Of a DNA stretch of 64,000 nucleotides, positions 18,075-27,178 are shown piece by piece. The notes under the pieces were generated by a model. That model worked only from the letters and a program-made list of their open reading frames with translations. It searched no databases and was not told where the DNA came from. The position numbers and the translations under genes are program-made. How positions within the stretch are numbered: position 1 is the first letter of the stretch; every line of letters starts with the position of its first letter. Source of the stretch: Lutimaribacter pacificus (lineage in GTDB: Bacteria; Pseudomonadota; Alphaproteobacteria; Rhodobacterales; Rhodobacteraceae); the NCBI RefSeq assembly GCF_900142185.1, contig NZ_FQZZ01000003.1, positions 62,001-126,000 of the forward strand, in the 5' to 3' direction.

Positions 18075-18102
18075 GCGGGGCCGGCACCGGAACCGGCCCC
18101 GC
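18075..18102 (-). other. Intercistronic hairpin between PepSY and cytochrome b genes
   Basis: GCGGGGCCGG / CCGGCCCCGC form a perfect 10-bp stem with an 8-base loop. On minus the hairpin lies after the PepSY gene and just ahead of the cytochrome gene, with no U-run. It is more likely a stability or partial-termination element than a full terminator. Confidence 0.7.
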
Positions 18103-18113
18103 GCGCCCGCCTG

Positions 18114-18377
18114 TCAGTCGTCGATCTTGGTGCGACGCACCGTCAGGTCGGGATTGAGGTAAAGCTCCAGCCGCTGACCGTCCTTCAGCGCGTAAACCTC
18201 GATCTCGCCATCCTCCATCTCGATCTTGCGCACGTCGTAGCCTTCGCCGGTCAGCCTTTGGGTGATCTCGGCGCGTTTCTCGGCGGTCAGCCCGCGGCCG
18301 TTGTCGTCCGAGGCCTGCGCCATCGGTGCGACAAGGGCCAGGGCGGCGATCAGCGGAAGGGTCTTGAGCGTTTTCAT
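18114..18377 (-). CDS. Secreted PepSY-domain protein
   Basis: This 87-residue exported protein has a signal peptide (KTLKTLPLIAALALVAPMAQAS) and one PepSY-like domain (LTAEKRAEITQRLTGEGYDVRKIEMEDGEIEVYALKDGQRLELYLNPDLTVRR). PepSY domains act in the periplasm as protease inhibitors or partners of membrane redox proteins. The ATG at 18377 is chosen, with AGG 9 nt upstream; an in-frame ATG at 18386 directly abuts that AGG. It is the first gene of a cluster with cytochrome b561 and the membrane LuxR regulator, suggesting one envelope redox unit. Confidence 0.85.
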   Translation of the reverse strand: MKTLKTLPLIAALALVAPMAQASDDNGRGLTAEKRAEITQRLTGEGYDVRKIEMEDGEIEVYALKDGQRLELYLNPDLTVRRTKIDD

Positions 18378-18614
18378 GGCAGTCATCCTTTTGCCTGTAG
18401 TTCCGGGTTGGCCGGCCTGTGTGCCGGTGTGGTGGCAATCTCGGATGGCGGGATGGCAAAAGGAATTGGCCCGCAGGTGTAATCGGGCCGGCGGGCATGG
18501 GTCTATAACTGCGGTTTAGGGCGAAAAGGCGGGTCTTTTCGGAAAAGTTTACCTTTCCTTCACTCACGCGGGATGATGTAACCTGCGCTGAGACGACTCG
18601 ACAGGAGGGATGGC

Positions 18615-19112
18615 ATGGCCGGTTCGGTGAACAAGGTAATTCTGGTGGGCAACCTGGGGCGCGACCCCGAGGTGCGCACCTTCCAGAACGGCGGCAAGGT
18701 GTGCAACCTGCGCATCGCCACGTCCGAGACGTGGAAGGACCGCAACACCGGCGAACGCCGCGAACGGACCGAGTGGCATTCGGTGGCGATCTTTCAGGAA
18801 GGGCTGGTGCGCATCGCCGAGCAATACCTGCGCAAGGGCTCCAAGGTCTATATCGAGGGCAAGCTGCAAACCCGCAAATGGCAGGACCAGTCCGGCCAGG
18901 ACCGTTACAGCACCGAGGTTGTCCTGCAGGGCTTCGACGGGGTGCTGACCATGCTCGACAGCCGCAGCGAAGGCGGCGGCGGCGGCAATTACGGCGGTGG
19001 CCAGGGCGGCGGCTATGGCGGCGATTACGGCGGCGGCTACGACAGCGGGCCGGGCCAGGGCGACAGCGGCCCCGCGCCCTCGCGCGACCTGGACGACGAA
19101 ATCCCGTTCTGA
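18615..19112 (+). CDS. ssb: Single-stranded DNA-binding protein
   Basis: Ssb coats single-stranded DNA in replication, repair and recombination. The 165-residue protein has the OB fold (residues 1-110: [69 protein letters not shown]). A Gly/Tyr/Asp-rich linker (about 120-150) and the acidic tip DLDDEIPF, which docks partner proteins, follow. A strong AGGAGGGATGGC ribosome site precedes the ATG. An alphaproteobacterial ssb usually lies beside uvrA; here the neighbours differ. No SOS box is visible in the 237-bp upstream gap. Confidence 0.97.
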   Translation: MAGSVNKVILVGNLGRDPEVRTFQNGGKVCNLRIATSETWKDRNTGERRERTEWHSVAIFQEGLVRIAEQYLRKGSKVYIEGKLQTRKWQDQSGQDRYSTEVVLQGFDGVLTMLDSRSEGGGGGNYGGGQGGGYGGDYGGGYDSGPGQGDSGPAPSRDLDDEIPF

Positions 19113-19120
19113 TCTTTCAG

Positions 19121-19141
19121 CCGCCCCCGATCCGGGGGCGG
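19121..19141 (+). terminator. Rho-independent-type terminator of ssb
   Basis: CCGCCCCCG / CGGGGGCGG form a 9-bp stem with a 3-base loop, beginning 9 bp after the ssb stop and followed by TTCTCGTTT. It could also serve the opposing small ORF. Confidence 0.8.
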
Positions 19142-19149
19142 TTCTCGTT

Positions 19150-19281
19150 TCAGCCCCAGACAAGCTGGATCACGGCGCCGCATGGCAGCGCGATGGCCAG
19201 CGCCACCAGAACGGCCGCCTGCCAGGCAAGCCGCGGGCCGGGGGCATGAATGCCCATGACGAAGGAACTGCGCCGGGTCAT
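19150..19281 (-). CDS. Possible 43-aa membrane protein downstream of ssb
   Basis: A 43-codon frame runs from the ATG at 19281, convergent with ssb and divergent from the GNAT gene. The peptide has a basic start (MTRRSSFVMGIHAPGPR) and one hydrophobic helix (LAWQAAVLVALAIALPCGAVIQLVW), a plausible single-pass inner-membrane protein. No clear ribosome site precedes it. The frame extends upstream with a low-complexity, arginine-rich translation that is probably antisense noise. The membrane profile and the free position between terminator and promoter region support it only moderately. Confidence 0.4.
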   Translation of the reverse strand: MTRRSSFVMGIHAPGPRLAWQAAVLVALAIALPCGAVIQLVWG

Positions 19282-19319
19282 GGGCGCGATTAAGCCATGA
19301 TTCACTTTCCGGTGGGTTA

Positions 19320-20177
19320 ATGCGCGCCATGATGGACGGCGCCCCCTTTCCCCCTGCCGAATTGGCCCATGTGCCGGTGCAGCAGCACCCCGCCCATGCG
19401 GCGGCGTTGCGCCGGATCGGTGCCGGGGTTCAGCGGATCGACCTTGCCGACGGTGGGTATGCGCATGCGCTTTTGCGCCGGTTCGGCCCCCTGCGGCTGG
19501 CGCTTGTCCCGCGCGGCCCGGTCTGGCCCGAACCGCGCGCGCCGCGAATGGACGACCTGCGCGCGCTGCGCCGCGCCCTGCCCGCCCGGACAATGCTGAT
19601 CGTCAATGGCGACGGGCCGCTGCCGCGCAGCCTGCGCATCCTGCCGCTGGTCACGCCGCAATGGGTGGCGGAATGGGATCTGACCCCGCCGCCCGATACC
19701 CTGCGCGCCGGGCTGCACCAGAAATGGCGCAACCGCCTGCACCGCGCCGGGGCCGCGCCCGTTCATGAACAGGCCATGCCGCCCGACCCGGATCACTGGC
19801 TGTTGCAGCACGAGGGCGCGACCGCGCGGCGCAGGGGATATACGCCATGGCCGGCAAAACTGGTCGCCGCCCATGCGGCGGCGGGCCATGCCCGGCTGTT
19901 CACCGCCGGGCCGCGCGACGCGCCCGTGGCGGCCATGCTGTTCCTGCGGCACGGCGCCCGCGCCACATACCAGATCGGCTGGTCCGGCGCGGCGGGCCGC
20001 GCGCAGGACGCCCACAGGCTGCTGTTGTGGCACGCCGCGATGGCGTTGCGCGGTGACGGTGTGCGATGCCTCGACCTTGGCACGATCGACACCGAAACCG
20101 CGCCGGGCCTTGCCCGGTTCAAGCTGGGCACCGGCGCCCGCGCCCGCCCGCTGGGCCCCACGGTGCTGGTGCCCTGA
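19320..20177 (+). CDS. GNAT/FemAB-like acetyltransferase-fold protein
   Basis: This protein of about 285 residues matches the GNAT domain often called acetyltransferase-6 or FemAB-like: [13 protein letters not shown] near residue 140, [53 protein letters not shown] and [19 protein letters not shown]. The substrate is unknown; relatives act on peptidoglycan precursors, exopolysaccharide or aminoacyl-tRNA. GGTGGG precedes the ATG at 19320; ATGs at 19329 and 19332 are alternatives. It sits 82 bp before typA. Composition is extremely GC- and Pro/Arg-rich, as in many roseobacter copies. Confidence 0.75.
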   Translation: MRAMMDGAPFPPAELAHVPVQQHPAHAAALRRIGAGVQRIDLADGGYAHALLRRFGPLRLALVPRGPVWPEPRAPRMDDLRALRRALPARTMLIVNGDGPLPRSLRILPLVTPQWVAEWDLTPPPDTLRAGLHQKWRNRLHRAGAAPVHEQAMPPDPDHWLLQHEGATARRRGYTPWPAKLVAAHAAAGHARLFTAGPRDAPVAAMLFLRHGARATYQIGWSGAAGRAQDAHRLLLWHAAMALRGDGVRCLDLGTIDTETAPGLARFKLGTGARARPLGPTVLVP

Positions 20178-20259
20178 CGCCGCAGCGCGGCGTTTTGCGG
20201 CTGGTATTTCCGTCGCACACAGGCTAGGCGGTCCGCGAACAGGCCCAAAGGACACGCGC

Positions 20260-22077
20260 ATGGATCTTCGCAATATCGCCATTATCGCCCACGTCGACCA
20301 CGGCAAGACCACCCTGGTGGACGAGCTGCTCAAGCAATCAGGGGCGTTTCGCGAGAACCAGGCGGTCGCCGAACGCGCGATGGACAGCAACGACCTGGAG
20401 CGCGAGCGCGGCATCACGATCCTCGCCAAGGCCACAAGCGTCGAGTGGAAGGGCACCCGCATCAACATCGTCGACACCCCCGGCCACGCCGATTTCGGCG
20501 GCGAGGTCGAACGCATCCTGAGCATGGTGGACGGCGTGGTGCTGCTGGTCGATGCCGCCGAAGGGCCGATGCCGCAGACGAAATTCGTGACCTCCAAGGC
20601 GCTGGCGCTGGGGCTCCGCCCGATCGTGGTGCTGAACAAGGTCGACAAGCCCGACGCCGAACCCGACCGGGCGCTGGACGAATGTTTCGACCTCTTCGCC
20701 AACCTCGGCGCGGACGAGGACCAGCTCGATTTCCCGCATCTTTACGCCTCGGGCCGGTCGGGCTGGGCGGATGCCGAACTGGACGGGCCGCGCAAGAACC
20801 TCGATGCGCTGTTCCAGCTTGTCGTCAACCACGTGCCCGCGCCGCGCCAGATCAAACACCAGGACGAACCGTTCCGCATGCTGGCCACCACGCTGGGCAG
20901 CGACCCGTTCGTGGGCCGCATCCTGACCGGCCGCGTGGAATCGGGCCGCGCAAAGGTGGGCGCCTCGGTGCAGGCGATCAGCCGCGTGGGGCAGAAGATC
21001 GAACAGTTCCGCATCACCAAGATCCAGGCGTTCCGCGGCCTCGGCCAGCAGGATATCGACGAGGCCGTGGCCGGCGATATCGTCAGCCTGGCGGGCATGT
21101 CCAAGGCCACCGTGTCCGACACGATCTGCGCGCTGGCGGTCGAGGAACCGCTTGAGGCGCAGCCGATCGACCCGCCCACCATCACCGTCACCTTCGGCAT
21201 CAACGACAGCCCGCTGGCCGGGCGCGACGGCAAGAAGGTGCAATCGCGCGTGATCCGCGAACGCCTGCTGAAAGAGGCGGAATCGAACGTCGCCATCCGC
21301 ATCAAGGACACCCCCGGCGGCGAGGCGTTCGAGGTTTCGGGCCGCGGCGAATTGCAGATGGGCGTGCTGATCGAGAACATGCGCCGCGAGGGGTTCGAGC
21401 TGTCGATCTCGCGCCCGCAGGTGATCCTGCGCGAAGAGGACGGGCAAAAGCTGGAACCGGTGGAAGAGGTCACGATCGACGTCGATGACGACTATACCGG
21501 CGCGGTGATCGAAAAGATCACCGGCGCGCGCAAGGGCGAACTGGCCGAGATGAAACCCGCCGGTGTGGGCAAGACACGCATCATCGCGCATGTGCCGTCG
21601 CGCGGGCTGATCGGCTATCACGGCGAATTCCTGACCGACACGCGCGGCACCGGCGTGCTGAACCGCGTGTTTCACGGCTGGACCCCGCACAAGGGCGCGA
21701 TCCCGGGCCGCCGCGCCGGCGTCCTGATCTCGATGGAGGATGGCGAGGCGGTGGCCTATGCGCTGTGGAACCTCGAAGAGCGCGGCCGCATGTTCATCAG
21801 CCCGCAGGAAAAGGTTTACCAGGGCATGATCATCGGCGAACACAGCCGCGAAAACGATCTCGAGGTGAACCCGCTCAAGGGCAAGAAGCTGACCAACGTG
21901 CGGGCCAGCGGCACGGACGAGGCGGTGCGCCTGACCCCGCCGATCACGCTGAGCCTGGAAGAGGCGATCGCCTATATCAATGACGACGAACTGGTCGAGG
22001 TGACGCCGAACGCCATCCGGCTGCGCAAGCGGTATCTCGACCCGCACGAACGCAAACGGATGTCGAAAACGCTCTGA
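20260..22077 (+). CDS. typA: Ribosome-associated GTPase TypA/BipA
   Basis: This translational GTPase helps 50S assembly and stress adaptation. The 605-residue protein starts at the ATG at 20260, with AAAGGA upstream. G motifs are AHVDHGKTT (residues 10-18), [20 protein letters not shown], and [10 protein letters not shown]. The BipA-specific C-terminus is present: [26 protein letters not shown], and [20 protein letters not shown]. Length is typical. An open frame upstream merges with the GNAT gene region in another frame and is not coding. A clear terminator follows. Confidence 0.97.
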   Translation: MDLRNIAIIAHVDHGKTTLVDELLKQSGAFRENQAVAERAMDSNDLERERGITILAKATSVEWKGTRINIVDTPGHADFGGEVERILSMVDGVVLLVDAAEGPMPQTKFVTSKALALGLRPIVVLNKVDKPDAEPDRALDECFDLFANLGADEDQLDFPHLYASGRSGWADAELDGPRKNLDALFQLVVNHVPAPRQIKHQDEPFRMLATTLGSDPFVGRILTGRVESGRAKVGASVQAISRVGQKIEQFRITKIQAFRGLGQQDIDEAVAGDIVSLAGMSKATVSDTICALAVEEPLEAQPIDPPTITVTFGINDSPLAGRDGKKVQSRVIRERLLKEAESNVAIRIKDTPGGEAFEVSGRGELQMGVLIENMRREGFELSISRPQVILREEDGQKLEPVEEVTIDVDDDYTGAVIEKITGARKGELAEMKPAGVGKTRIIAHVPSRGLIGYHGEFLTDTRGTGVLNRVFHGWTPHKGAIPGRRAGVLISMEDGEAVAYALWNLEERGRMFISPQEKVYQGMIIGEHSRENDLEVNPLKGKKLTNVRASGTDEAVRLTPPITLSLEEAIAYINDDELVEVTPNAIRLRKRYLDPHERKRMSKTL

Positions 22078-22091
22078 ACAGACGAAAAGAG

Positions 22092-22116
22092 AACGGGCCG
22101 CAAATTGCGGCCCGTT
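22092..22116 (+). terminator. Rho-independent terminator of typA
   Basis: AACGGGCCGC / GCGGCCCGTT form a perfect 10-bp stem with a 5-base loop, 14 bp after the typA stop, followed by TCATTTT. Confidence 0.9.
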
Positions 22117-22166
22117 TCATTTTCAACAGGATAGCGCCGGTCATCAGCGGCAATGCCGCCAAGCGA

Positions 22167-22454
22167 TCACTCGGACGTTTCAACGATCAGCAATTCCCGT
22201 TCCGACGCGCCGCGCGCGTGATCCAGCGCCTGCTGGTATTCGGGGCTGTGATAGCAGGCCTCGGCCGCCTCGACCGAGGGGAATTTCGCCACCACGTTGC
22301 GGGGCCGTTCCTTGCCCTCAAGCTGCACGTAGCGGCCGCCGCGCGCGATGAATTCCCCGCCATGCCTGGCGATGGCGGGGCCGGCCAGTTCGGCGTATTT
22401 GCCATAGGCCGCCTCGTCGGTAACGGTCACATGGGCGATCCAGAGTGCGGGCAT
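22167..22454 (-). CDS. DUF1330-family protein
   Basis: This 95-residue protein of the DUF1330 (dimeric ferredoxin-like fold) family starts PALWIAHVTVTDEAAYGKYAELAGPAIARHGGEFIARGG and then has PRNVVAKFPSVEAAEACYHSPEYQQALDHARGASERELLIVE. The function is unknown; the fold resembles ABM and EthD proteins. Its start is 5 bp after the alaS stop on the same strand, so it is co-transcribed as the distal gene of alaS. Confidence 0.85.
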   Translation of the reverse strand: MPALWIAHVTVTDEAAYGKYAELAGPAIARHGGEFIARGGRYVQLEGKERPRNVVAKFPSVEAAEACYHSPEYQQALDHARGASERELLIVETSE

Positions 22455-22459
22455 CTGTG

Positions 22460-25123
22460 TTATCCTCCGATGACGGCCTTGGCGGCCTTTATTGCGTCGG
22501 ACGCGTTGGCCACGTCCTTGCCGCCGCCCTGCGCCATGTCGGGGCGGCCACCGCCGCCCTTGCCACCCAGCGCCGCGACCGCGGCCTTGACCAGATCGAC
22601 CGCCGACAGTTTTTCGGTCAGGTCATCGGTCACACCGGCGGCCACGGCGGCCTTGCCGCCCGCGTCGGCGATCAGCAGAACCGCGCCCGATCCCAGCCGC
22701 GACTTGTGCTCGTCGATCAGCGCCGGCAGGTCCTTGCCCGACACGCCCTGCAGGGTCTGCGCCAGGAATTTCACGCCGCCGACCTCTTCGGCCCCGGCGC
22801 CACCGCCCTGCCCCGCGCCACCGGCCATCGCCAGGTCGCGGCGCAGCTGGGCCACCTCGTTTTCCAGCCGCTTGCGGTCGTCCAGCACGGCGCGCACACG
22901 CTCGGCCACCTCGCCCGGCGCGGTGCGCAGCTCGGCGGCGGCGGCGGAAAGCTGGGCCGACTGGCTGTGCAGATGCGCCAGCGCCGGTGCGCCGGTCAGC
23001 GCCTCGATCCGGCGCACGCCCGCGCTGCTGGCGCTGTCGCCCAGCAGGACGAACACGCCGATATCGCCGGTCTGGCGCACATGGGTGCCGCCGCACAGCT
23101 CGATCGAATAGGTCTGGCCATCGGCACCCTTGCCGGTGCCGTCCAGCGTGCCCATCGACACCACGCGCACCTCGTCGCCGTATTTCTCGCCGAACAGCGC
23201 CTGCGCGCCGATTTCGCGCGCGTCATCCGGCGTCATGATCCGGGTCGAAACCGGGCTGTTCTGGCGGATAAAGGCGTTCACCTCGTCCTCGACCTGCACC
23301 AGTTCATCCCCGCTCAGCGCCTTGGCATGGCTGAAATCGAAGCGCAGGCGATCCTGGGCGTTCAGGCTGCCGCGCTGCGCCACGTGGTCGCCAAGCGCGC
23401 GGCGCAATGCCTCGTGCAGCAGGTGCGTGGCCGAGTGGTTGGCGCGGATCGCGGTGCGGCGCGCGTGATCGACCTCCAGAACGGCGGCGGAACCGCGGGC
23501 GATCTCGCCCTCTTCGACCTCGGCGAAATGGATGTAGACGCCGGCCACCTTGCGCGTGTCGGTCACGCGGGCGCGTCCGCCTTCGGTGCGGATGACGCCG
23601 GTATCGCCGACCTGACCACCGGATTCGGCGTAAAACGGCGTCTGGTTCATCACGATCTGCACCGGCTGGCCCGTCACGGCCGTGTCAACCTCGGCCCCGT
23701 CCTGCACCAGCGCCATCACCTGCCCCTCGGCGGTTTCGGTGTCGTAACCCAGGAAATCGGTCGCGCCGTGGGTTTCGCCCAGATCGTACCAGATCGCGGC
23801 ATCCGCCGCTTCGCCCGAACCCGCCCAGGCGGCACGCGCCTTGGCCTTTTGCTCGGCCATCGCGGCATCGAACCCGTCGGTATCGACCGTGCGGCCCTTT
23901 TCGCGCAGCGCATCCTGCGTCAGGTCCAGCGGGAAGCCGTAGGTATCGTAAAGCTTGAAGGCAGCCTCGCCCGGCAGCGCGGCGCCTTCGGGCAAATCCG
24001 ACAATTCGTCGTCCAGCAGTTTCAGCCCGCGATCCAGCGTCTGCTTGAAGCGGGTTTCCTCCAGCTTCAGCGTTTCCTCGATCAGCGCCTGCGCACGGGT
24101 CAGTTCGGGATAGGCCGCGCCCATCTGGCCCACCAGCGACGGCACCAGCCGGTACATCAGCGGGTCTTGCGCGCCCAGCAGATGCGCATGGCGCATCGCG
24201 CGGCGCATGATCCGCCGCAGCACGTAACCGCGCCCGTCATTCGACGGCATCACCCCGTCCGCGATCAGGAACGAGGTCGAGCGCAAATGGTCCGCGATCA
24301 CCCGGTGGTGCACACTGCCCGGCCCGTCGGGATCGGTGCTGGTGGCGTCGGCGCTGGCCTCGATCAGGGCGCGGATCAGGTCGGTGGCGTAGTTGTCGTT
24401 GGTGCCCTGCAGCAGCGCGGCCACCCGTTCGATCCCCATGCCGGTGTCGATCGACTGGTTCGGCAGCTCGGTGCGGCTGCCATCCTCGAACTGCTCGTAT
24501 TGCATGAAGACGAGGTTCCAGATCTCGACGAAACGGTCGCCATCCTCTTCCGGGGTTCCCGGAGGGCCGCCCCAGTATTTGTCGCCGTGGTCAAAGAAGA
24601 TTTCCGAGCACGGCCCGCAGGGGCCGGTCGGGCCCATCATCCAGAAATTGTCGTCCGTGGGGATACGGATGATGCGGTCGTCGGACAGGCCCGCCACCTT
24701 TTTCCAGATATCGGCGGCCTCGTCATCGGTGTGATAAACCGTGACCAGCAGGCGATCCTTGGGAATGTCCAGTTCCTTCGTGATCAGTTCCCAGGCGAAG
24801 GGGATGGCGTTTTCCTTGAAATAATCGCCGAAACTGAAATTCCCCAGCATCTCGAAAAACGTGTGGTGGCGCGCGGTATAGCCGACGTTGTCCAGGTCGT
24901 TGTGCTTGCCGCCCGCGCGCACGCATTTCTGGGCCGTGGTGGCGCGCGTGTAATCGCGGTGTTCGACCCCGGTAAACAGGTTCTTGAACTGCACCATGCC
25001 CGAATTCGTGAACATCAGCGTCGGGTCGTTGCGCGGAACCAGCGGGCTGGACGGCACGATCTCATGCCCCTGCCTGGCAAAGTAGTTCAGAAAGGTCGAT
25101 CGGATATCGTTCAGCGTCGGCAT
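22460..25123 (-). CDS. alaS: Alanyl-tRNA synthetase
   Basis: This class II synthetase charges tRNA-Ala and edits mischarged Ser/Gly. The 887-residue protein has the N-terminal catalytic core ([55 protein letters not shown]). The editing domain carries the zinc motifs [12 protein letters not shown] (HxxxH) and ELCGGTHV (Cys and His). A C-terminal DHHA1/C-Ala region follows ([32 protein letters not shown]). Full length. It precedes DUF1330 and follows recA on the same strand after a terminator-like hairpin; recA-alaS adjacency is common in Alphaproteobacteria. Confidence 0.97.
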   Translation of the reverse strand: MPTLNDIRSTFLNYFARQGHEIVPSSPLVPRNDPTLMFTNSGMVQFKNLFTGVEHRDYTRATTAQKCVRAGGKHNDLDNVGYTARHHTFFEMLGNFSFGDYFKENAIPFAWELITKELDIPKDRLLVTVYHTDDEAADIWKKVAGLSDDRIIRIPTDDNFWMMGPTGPCGPCSEIFFDHGDKYWGGPPGTPEEDGDRFVEIWNLVFMQYEQFEDGSRTELPNQSIDTGMGIERVAALLQGTNDNYATDLIRALIEASADATSTDPDGPGSVHHRVIADHLRSTSFLIADGVMPSNDGRGYVLRRIMRRAMRHAHLLGAQDPLMYRLVPSLVGQMGAAYPELTRAQALIEETLKLEETRFKQTLDRGLKLLDDELSDLPEGAALPGEAAFKLYDTYGFPLDLTQDALREKGRTVDTDGFDAAMAEQKAKARAAWAGSGEAADAAIWYDLGETHGATDFLGYDTETAEGQVMALVQDGAEVDTAVTGQPVQIVMNQTPFYAESGGQVGDTGVIRTEGGRARVTDTRKVAGVYIHFAEVEEGEIARGSAAVLEVDHARRTAIRANHSATHLLHEALRRALGDHVAQRGSLNAQDRLRFDFSHAKALSGDELVQVEDEVNAFIRQNSPVSTRIMTPDDAREIGAQALFGEKYGDEVRVVSMGTLDGTGKGADGQTYSIELCGGTHVRQTGDIGVFVLLGDSASSAGVRRIEALTGAPALAHLHSQSAQLSAAAAELRTAPGEVAERVRAVLDDRKRLENEVAQLRRDLAMAGGAGQGGGAGAEEVGGVKFLAQTLQGVSGKDLPALIDEHKSRLGSGAVLLIADAGGKAAVAAGVTDDLTEKLSAVDLVKAAVAALGGKGGGGRPDMAQGGGKDVANASDAIKAAKAVIGG

Positions 25124-25225
25124 GATGGGCGATCTCTGGCCTTGTCATTTGCGGGTTTGCGCAGATGTATCCTTGCCGCCCTGCACTGTCCATAAGGGGG
25201 TGCGATTTCTTGGCCCCCGAATGCA

Positions 25226-25253
25226 GAAAGGGGCGCCGAGACGCGCCCCTTTC
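25226..25253 (-). terminator. Hairpin terminator of recA
   Basis: GAAAGGGGCGC / GCGCCCCTTTC form a perfect 11-bp stem with a 6-base loop, 26 bp after the recA stop and ahead of alaS. No long U-run follows on minus, so some read-through to alaS is possible. Confidence 0.8.
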
Positions 25254-25278
25254 CGATCACAATCGTTTCGGCCCGTGG

Positions 25279-26355
25279 TCAGCCTTCGAACACGTCGTCA
25301 TCCGCCCCGGCATGATCGCCCGGGGCCATGTCGAACTCCAGCCCGTGCGCGGCGCGGATCTTGTCCTCGATCTCCAGCGCCATTGCGGCATTTTCCTTCA
25401 GGAAGGTCTTGGCATTCTCGCGCCCCTGCCCGATCCGCTCGTCGCCATAGCTGAACCATGCGCCGGATTTCTCGACCACCCCGGCCTTGACGCCCAGGTC
25501 CAGCAATTCGCCGGTTTTCGAAATGCCCTCGCCATACATGATGTCGAATTCCACCTGCTTGAAGGGCGGGGCCACCTTGTTCTTGACGACCTTGACGCGG
25601 GTGGCGTTGCCCACAACCTCGTCACGGTCCTTGATGGCGCCGATGCGGCGGATGTCGAGCCGCACCGAGGAATAGAATTTCAGCGCGTTGCCGCCCGTCG
25701 TGGTTTCGGGGCTGCCGAACATCACGCCGATCTTCATGCGGATCTGGTTGATGAAGATCACCATGCAGTTCGAGCGGCTGATCGAGCCGGTCAGCTTGCG
25801 CATGGCCTGGCTCATCAGGCGGGCCTGCACGCCCACGTTGCTGTCGCCCATGTCGCCCTCAAGCTCGGATTTCGGCGTCAGCGCCGCGACCGAGTCGACC
25901 ACGACCATGTTGACCGCGCCCGAGCGCACCAGCGTATCGACGATTTCCAGCGCCTGTTCGCCGGTGTCGGGCTGGCTGATCAGCAGCTCGTCCAGGTCGA
26001 CGCCCAGCTTTTTGGCATATTGCGGGTCGAAGGCGTGTTCGGCATCGACAAAGGCGCAGACGCCGCCCTTTTTCTGCTCTTCCGCGATGCAATGCAGCGT
26101 CAGCGTCGTCTTGCCCGAGGATTCGGGGCCGTAGATTTCCACGATGCGGCCCTTGGGCAGGCCGCCGATCCCGAGCGCGATATCCAGCCCGAGCGAGCCG
26201 GTCGAGGTGGCCTCGATATCCCGGACGGGATTGTCGCTGCCCATCTTCATGATCGAGCCCTTGCCGAATTGCCGCTCGATCTGGGCAAGCGCGCTGTCGA
26301 GCGCCTTTTGCTTGTCGGCGTTTTTCTTGCTGTCCATGCTGAGAAGATCTGCCAT
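25279..26355 (-). CDS. recA: Recombinase RecA
   Basis: RecA forms filaments on single-stranded DNA, drives strand exchange and triggers LexA cleavage. The 358-residue protein has Walker [13 protein letters not shown] signature regions, [21 protein letters not shown] (Walker B and L1), [37 protein letters not shown] (L2), and the acidic tail [13 protein letters not shown] lies about 8 nt before the ATG. An alphaproteobacterial SOS box lies 59 bp upstream (26414-26428), so it is LexA-regulated. Confidence 0.98.
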   Translation of the reverse strand: MADLLSMDSKKNADKQKALDSALAQIERQFGKGSIMKMGSDNPVRDIEATSTGSLGLDIALGIGGLPKGRIVEIYGPESSGKTTLTLHCIAEEQKKGGVCAFVDAEHAFDPQYAKKLGVDLDELLISQPDTGEQALEIVDTLVRSGAVNMVVVDSVAALTPKSELEGDMGDSNVGVQARLMSQAMRKLTGSISRSNCMVIFINQIRMKIGVMFGSPETTTGGNALKFYSSVRLDIRRIGAIKDRDEVVGNATRVKVVKNKVAPPFKQVEFDIMYGEGISKTGELLDLGVKAGVVEKSGAWFSYGDERIGQGRENAKTFLKENAAMALEIEDKIRAAHGLEFDMAPGDHAGADDDVFEG

Positions 26356-26413
26356 TCTGGTTGCTCCGATCCGTTATTCCACACCCTGCCGGGGGCGGCA
26401 ACACTTGCCTGTT

Positions 26414-26428
26414 GTTCACATATTGTTC
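26414..26428 (-). promoter_or_regulatory. SOS (LexA) box upstream of recA
   Basis: GTTC-ACATATT-GTTC (on minus GAAC-N7-GAAC) is the alphaproteobacterial LexA operator, a direct repeat unlike the E. coli palindrome. It lies 59 bp upstream of the recA start. Confidence 0.85.
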
Positions 26429-26502
26429 CAGATCCCTGTATGAGACCAAAACCGGAACATTTCAATACCAATGTTGCGCATTTCCAGATTTCGCGGTTTT
26501 GG

Positions 26503-26517
26503 TTAAAAACTGTTTAA
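26503..26517 (+). promoter_or_regulatory. Full CtrA-type box upstream of the sulfotransferase-like gene
   Basis: TTAA-AAACTGT-TTAA matches the CtrA consensus TTAA-N7-TTAA. It lies 42 bp upstream of the ATG at 26559, where a site overlapping the promoter would be expected. Binding is inferred. Confidence 0.55.
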
Positions 26518-26558
26518 GCTCCGGCGATCGGGGCGCCAGGCAGGGGGCGGCAAGCGGT

Positions 26559-27161
26559 ATGTTGGTATTCTGGAAGAAAAAACTGGTGTTCCTCTCGGTG
26601 CCGAAAACCGGCACCACCGCCTATGAGGAGGCGCTGGCGCCGCTGGCCTCGATAGTGATTCTCGATCCCCCCGAACTGAAGCACGCGCCGCTTTACCGCT
26701 ATAACCGCTTCTTCCGGCCGATGTTCGAAAAGGCCGGGGGCTGCGACGACATGGAAACGCTGGCCGTCATGCGCGAACCGGTGTCGTGGCTGGGCAGCTG
26801 GTATCGCTACCGCCGCCGGCCCTTCATGCAGGGGCGGCGCAACGCGACCTTCGACATCAGCTTCGACGAATTCGTCGAAGGGTATGTCCAGGGCAACCCG
26901 CCGGGTTTCGCCGATGTCGGCAGCCAGGCGAAATTCCTGGAGCCGCGCCCCAACGGCACCGCGGTCACCCATCTTTTCCGCTACGAGGACCAGGCCGGGC
27001 TGATCGCCTTTCTCGAAGACCGGCTGGAGACACGCATCAGCCTGCCCCGCGCCAATGTCTCGCCCGAGATGGAGCTGACCCTTTCGCCCCGGGTCGAACG
27101 CAAGCTGCGCCGCAAAAAGCCCGAGGAATTCGCGCTTTACGAGTCGATCCCGCTGCGCTGA
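26559..27161 (+). CDS. Sulfotransferase-like protein
   Basis: This 200-residue protein begins LVFWKKKLVFLSVPKTGTTAYEEALAP. The PKTGTT loop is the 5'-phosphosulfate-binding motif of sulfotransferases, and the later VMREPVSWLGSWYRYR resembles the 3'-phosphate-binding region. Relatives in Rhodobacteraceae are sometimes misnamed gamma-glutamyl kinase; nothing in the sequence supports a kinase. The acceptor is unknown. It starts at the ATG at 26559 and is divergent from recA and convergent with cckA (17-bp gap). A full CtrA-type box 42 bp upstream suggests cell-cycle or CckA-CtrA control. Confidence 0.72.
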   Translation: MLVFWKKKLVFLSVPKTGTTAYEEALAPLASIVILDPPELKHAPLYRYNRFFRPMFEKAGGCDDMETLAVMREPVSWLGSWYRYRRRPFMQGRRNATFDISFDEFVEGYVQGNPPGFADVGSQAKFLEPRPNGTAVTHLFRYEDQAGLIAFLEDRLETRISLPRANVSPEMELTLSPRVERKLRRKKPEEFALYESIPLR

Positions 27162-27178
27162 GCGCACCCGCCGCGCCG

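Noticed and set aside
19291-19305. TTAA-N7-TTCA, near-match to a CtrA box between the miniprotein and GNAT genes
   Set aside because: One half-site is imperfect; kept out because the two perfect sites set a stricter standard.
26559-27161. Gamma-glutamyl kinase annotation often given to homologs of this protein
   Set aside because: The N-terminal PKTGTT loop and RxxxxWxxS-like region are sulfotransferase features; no amino-acid-kinase motif is present.
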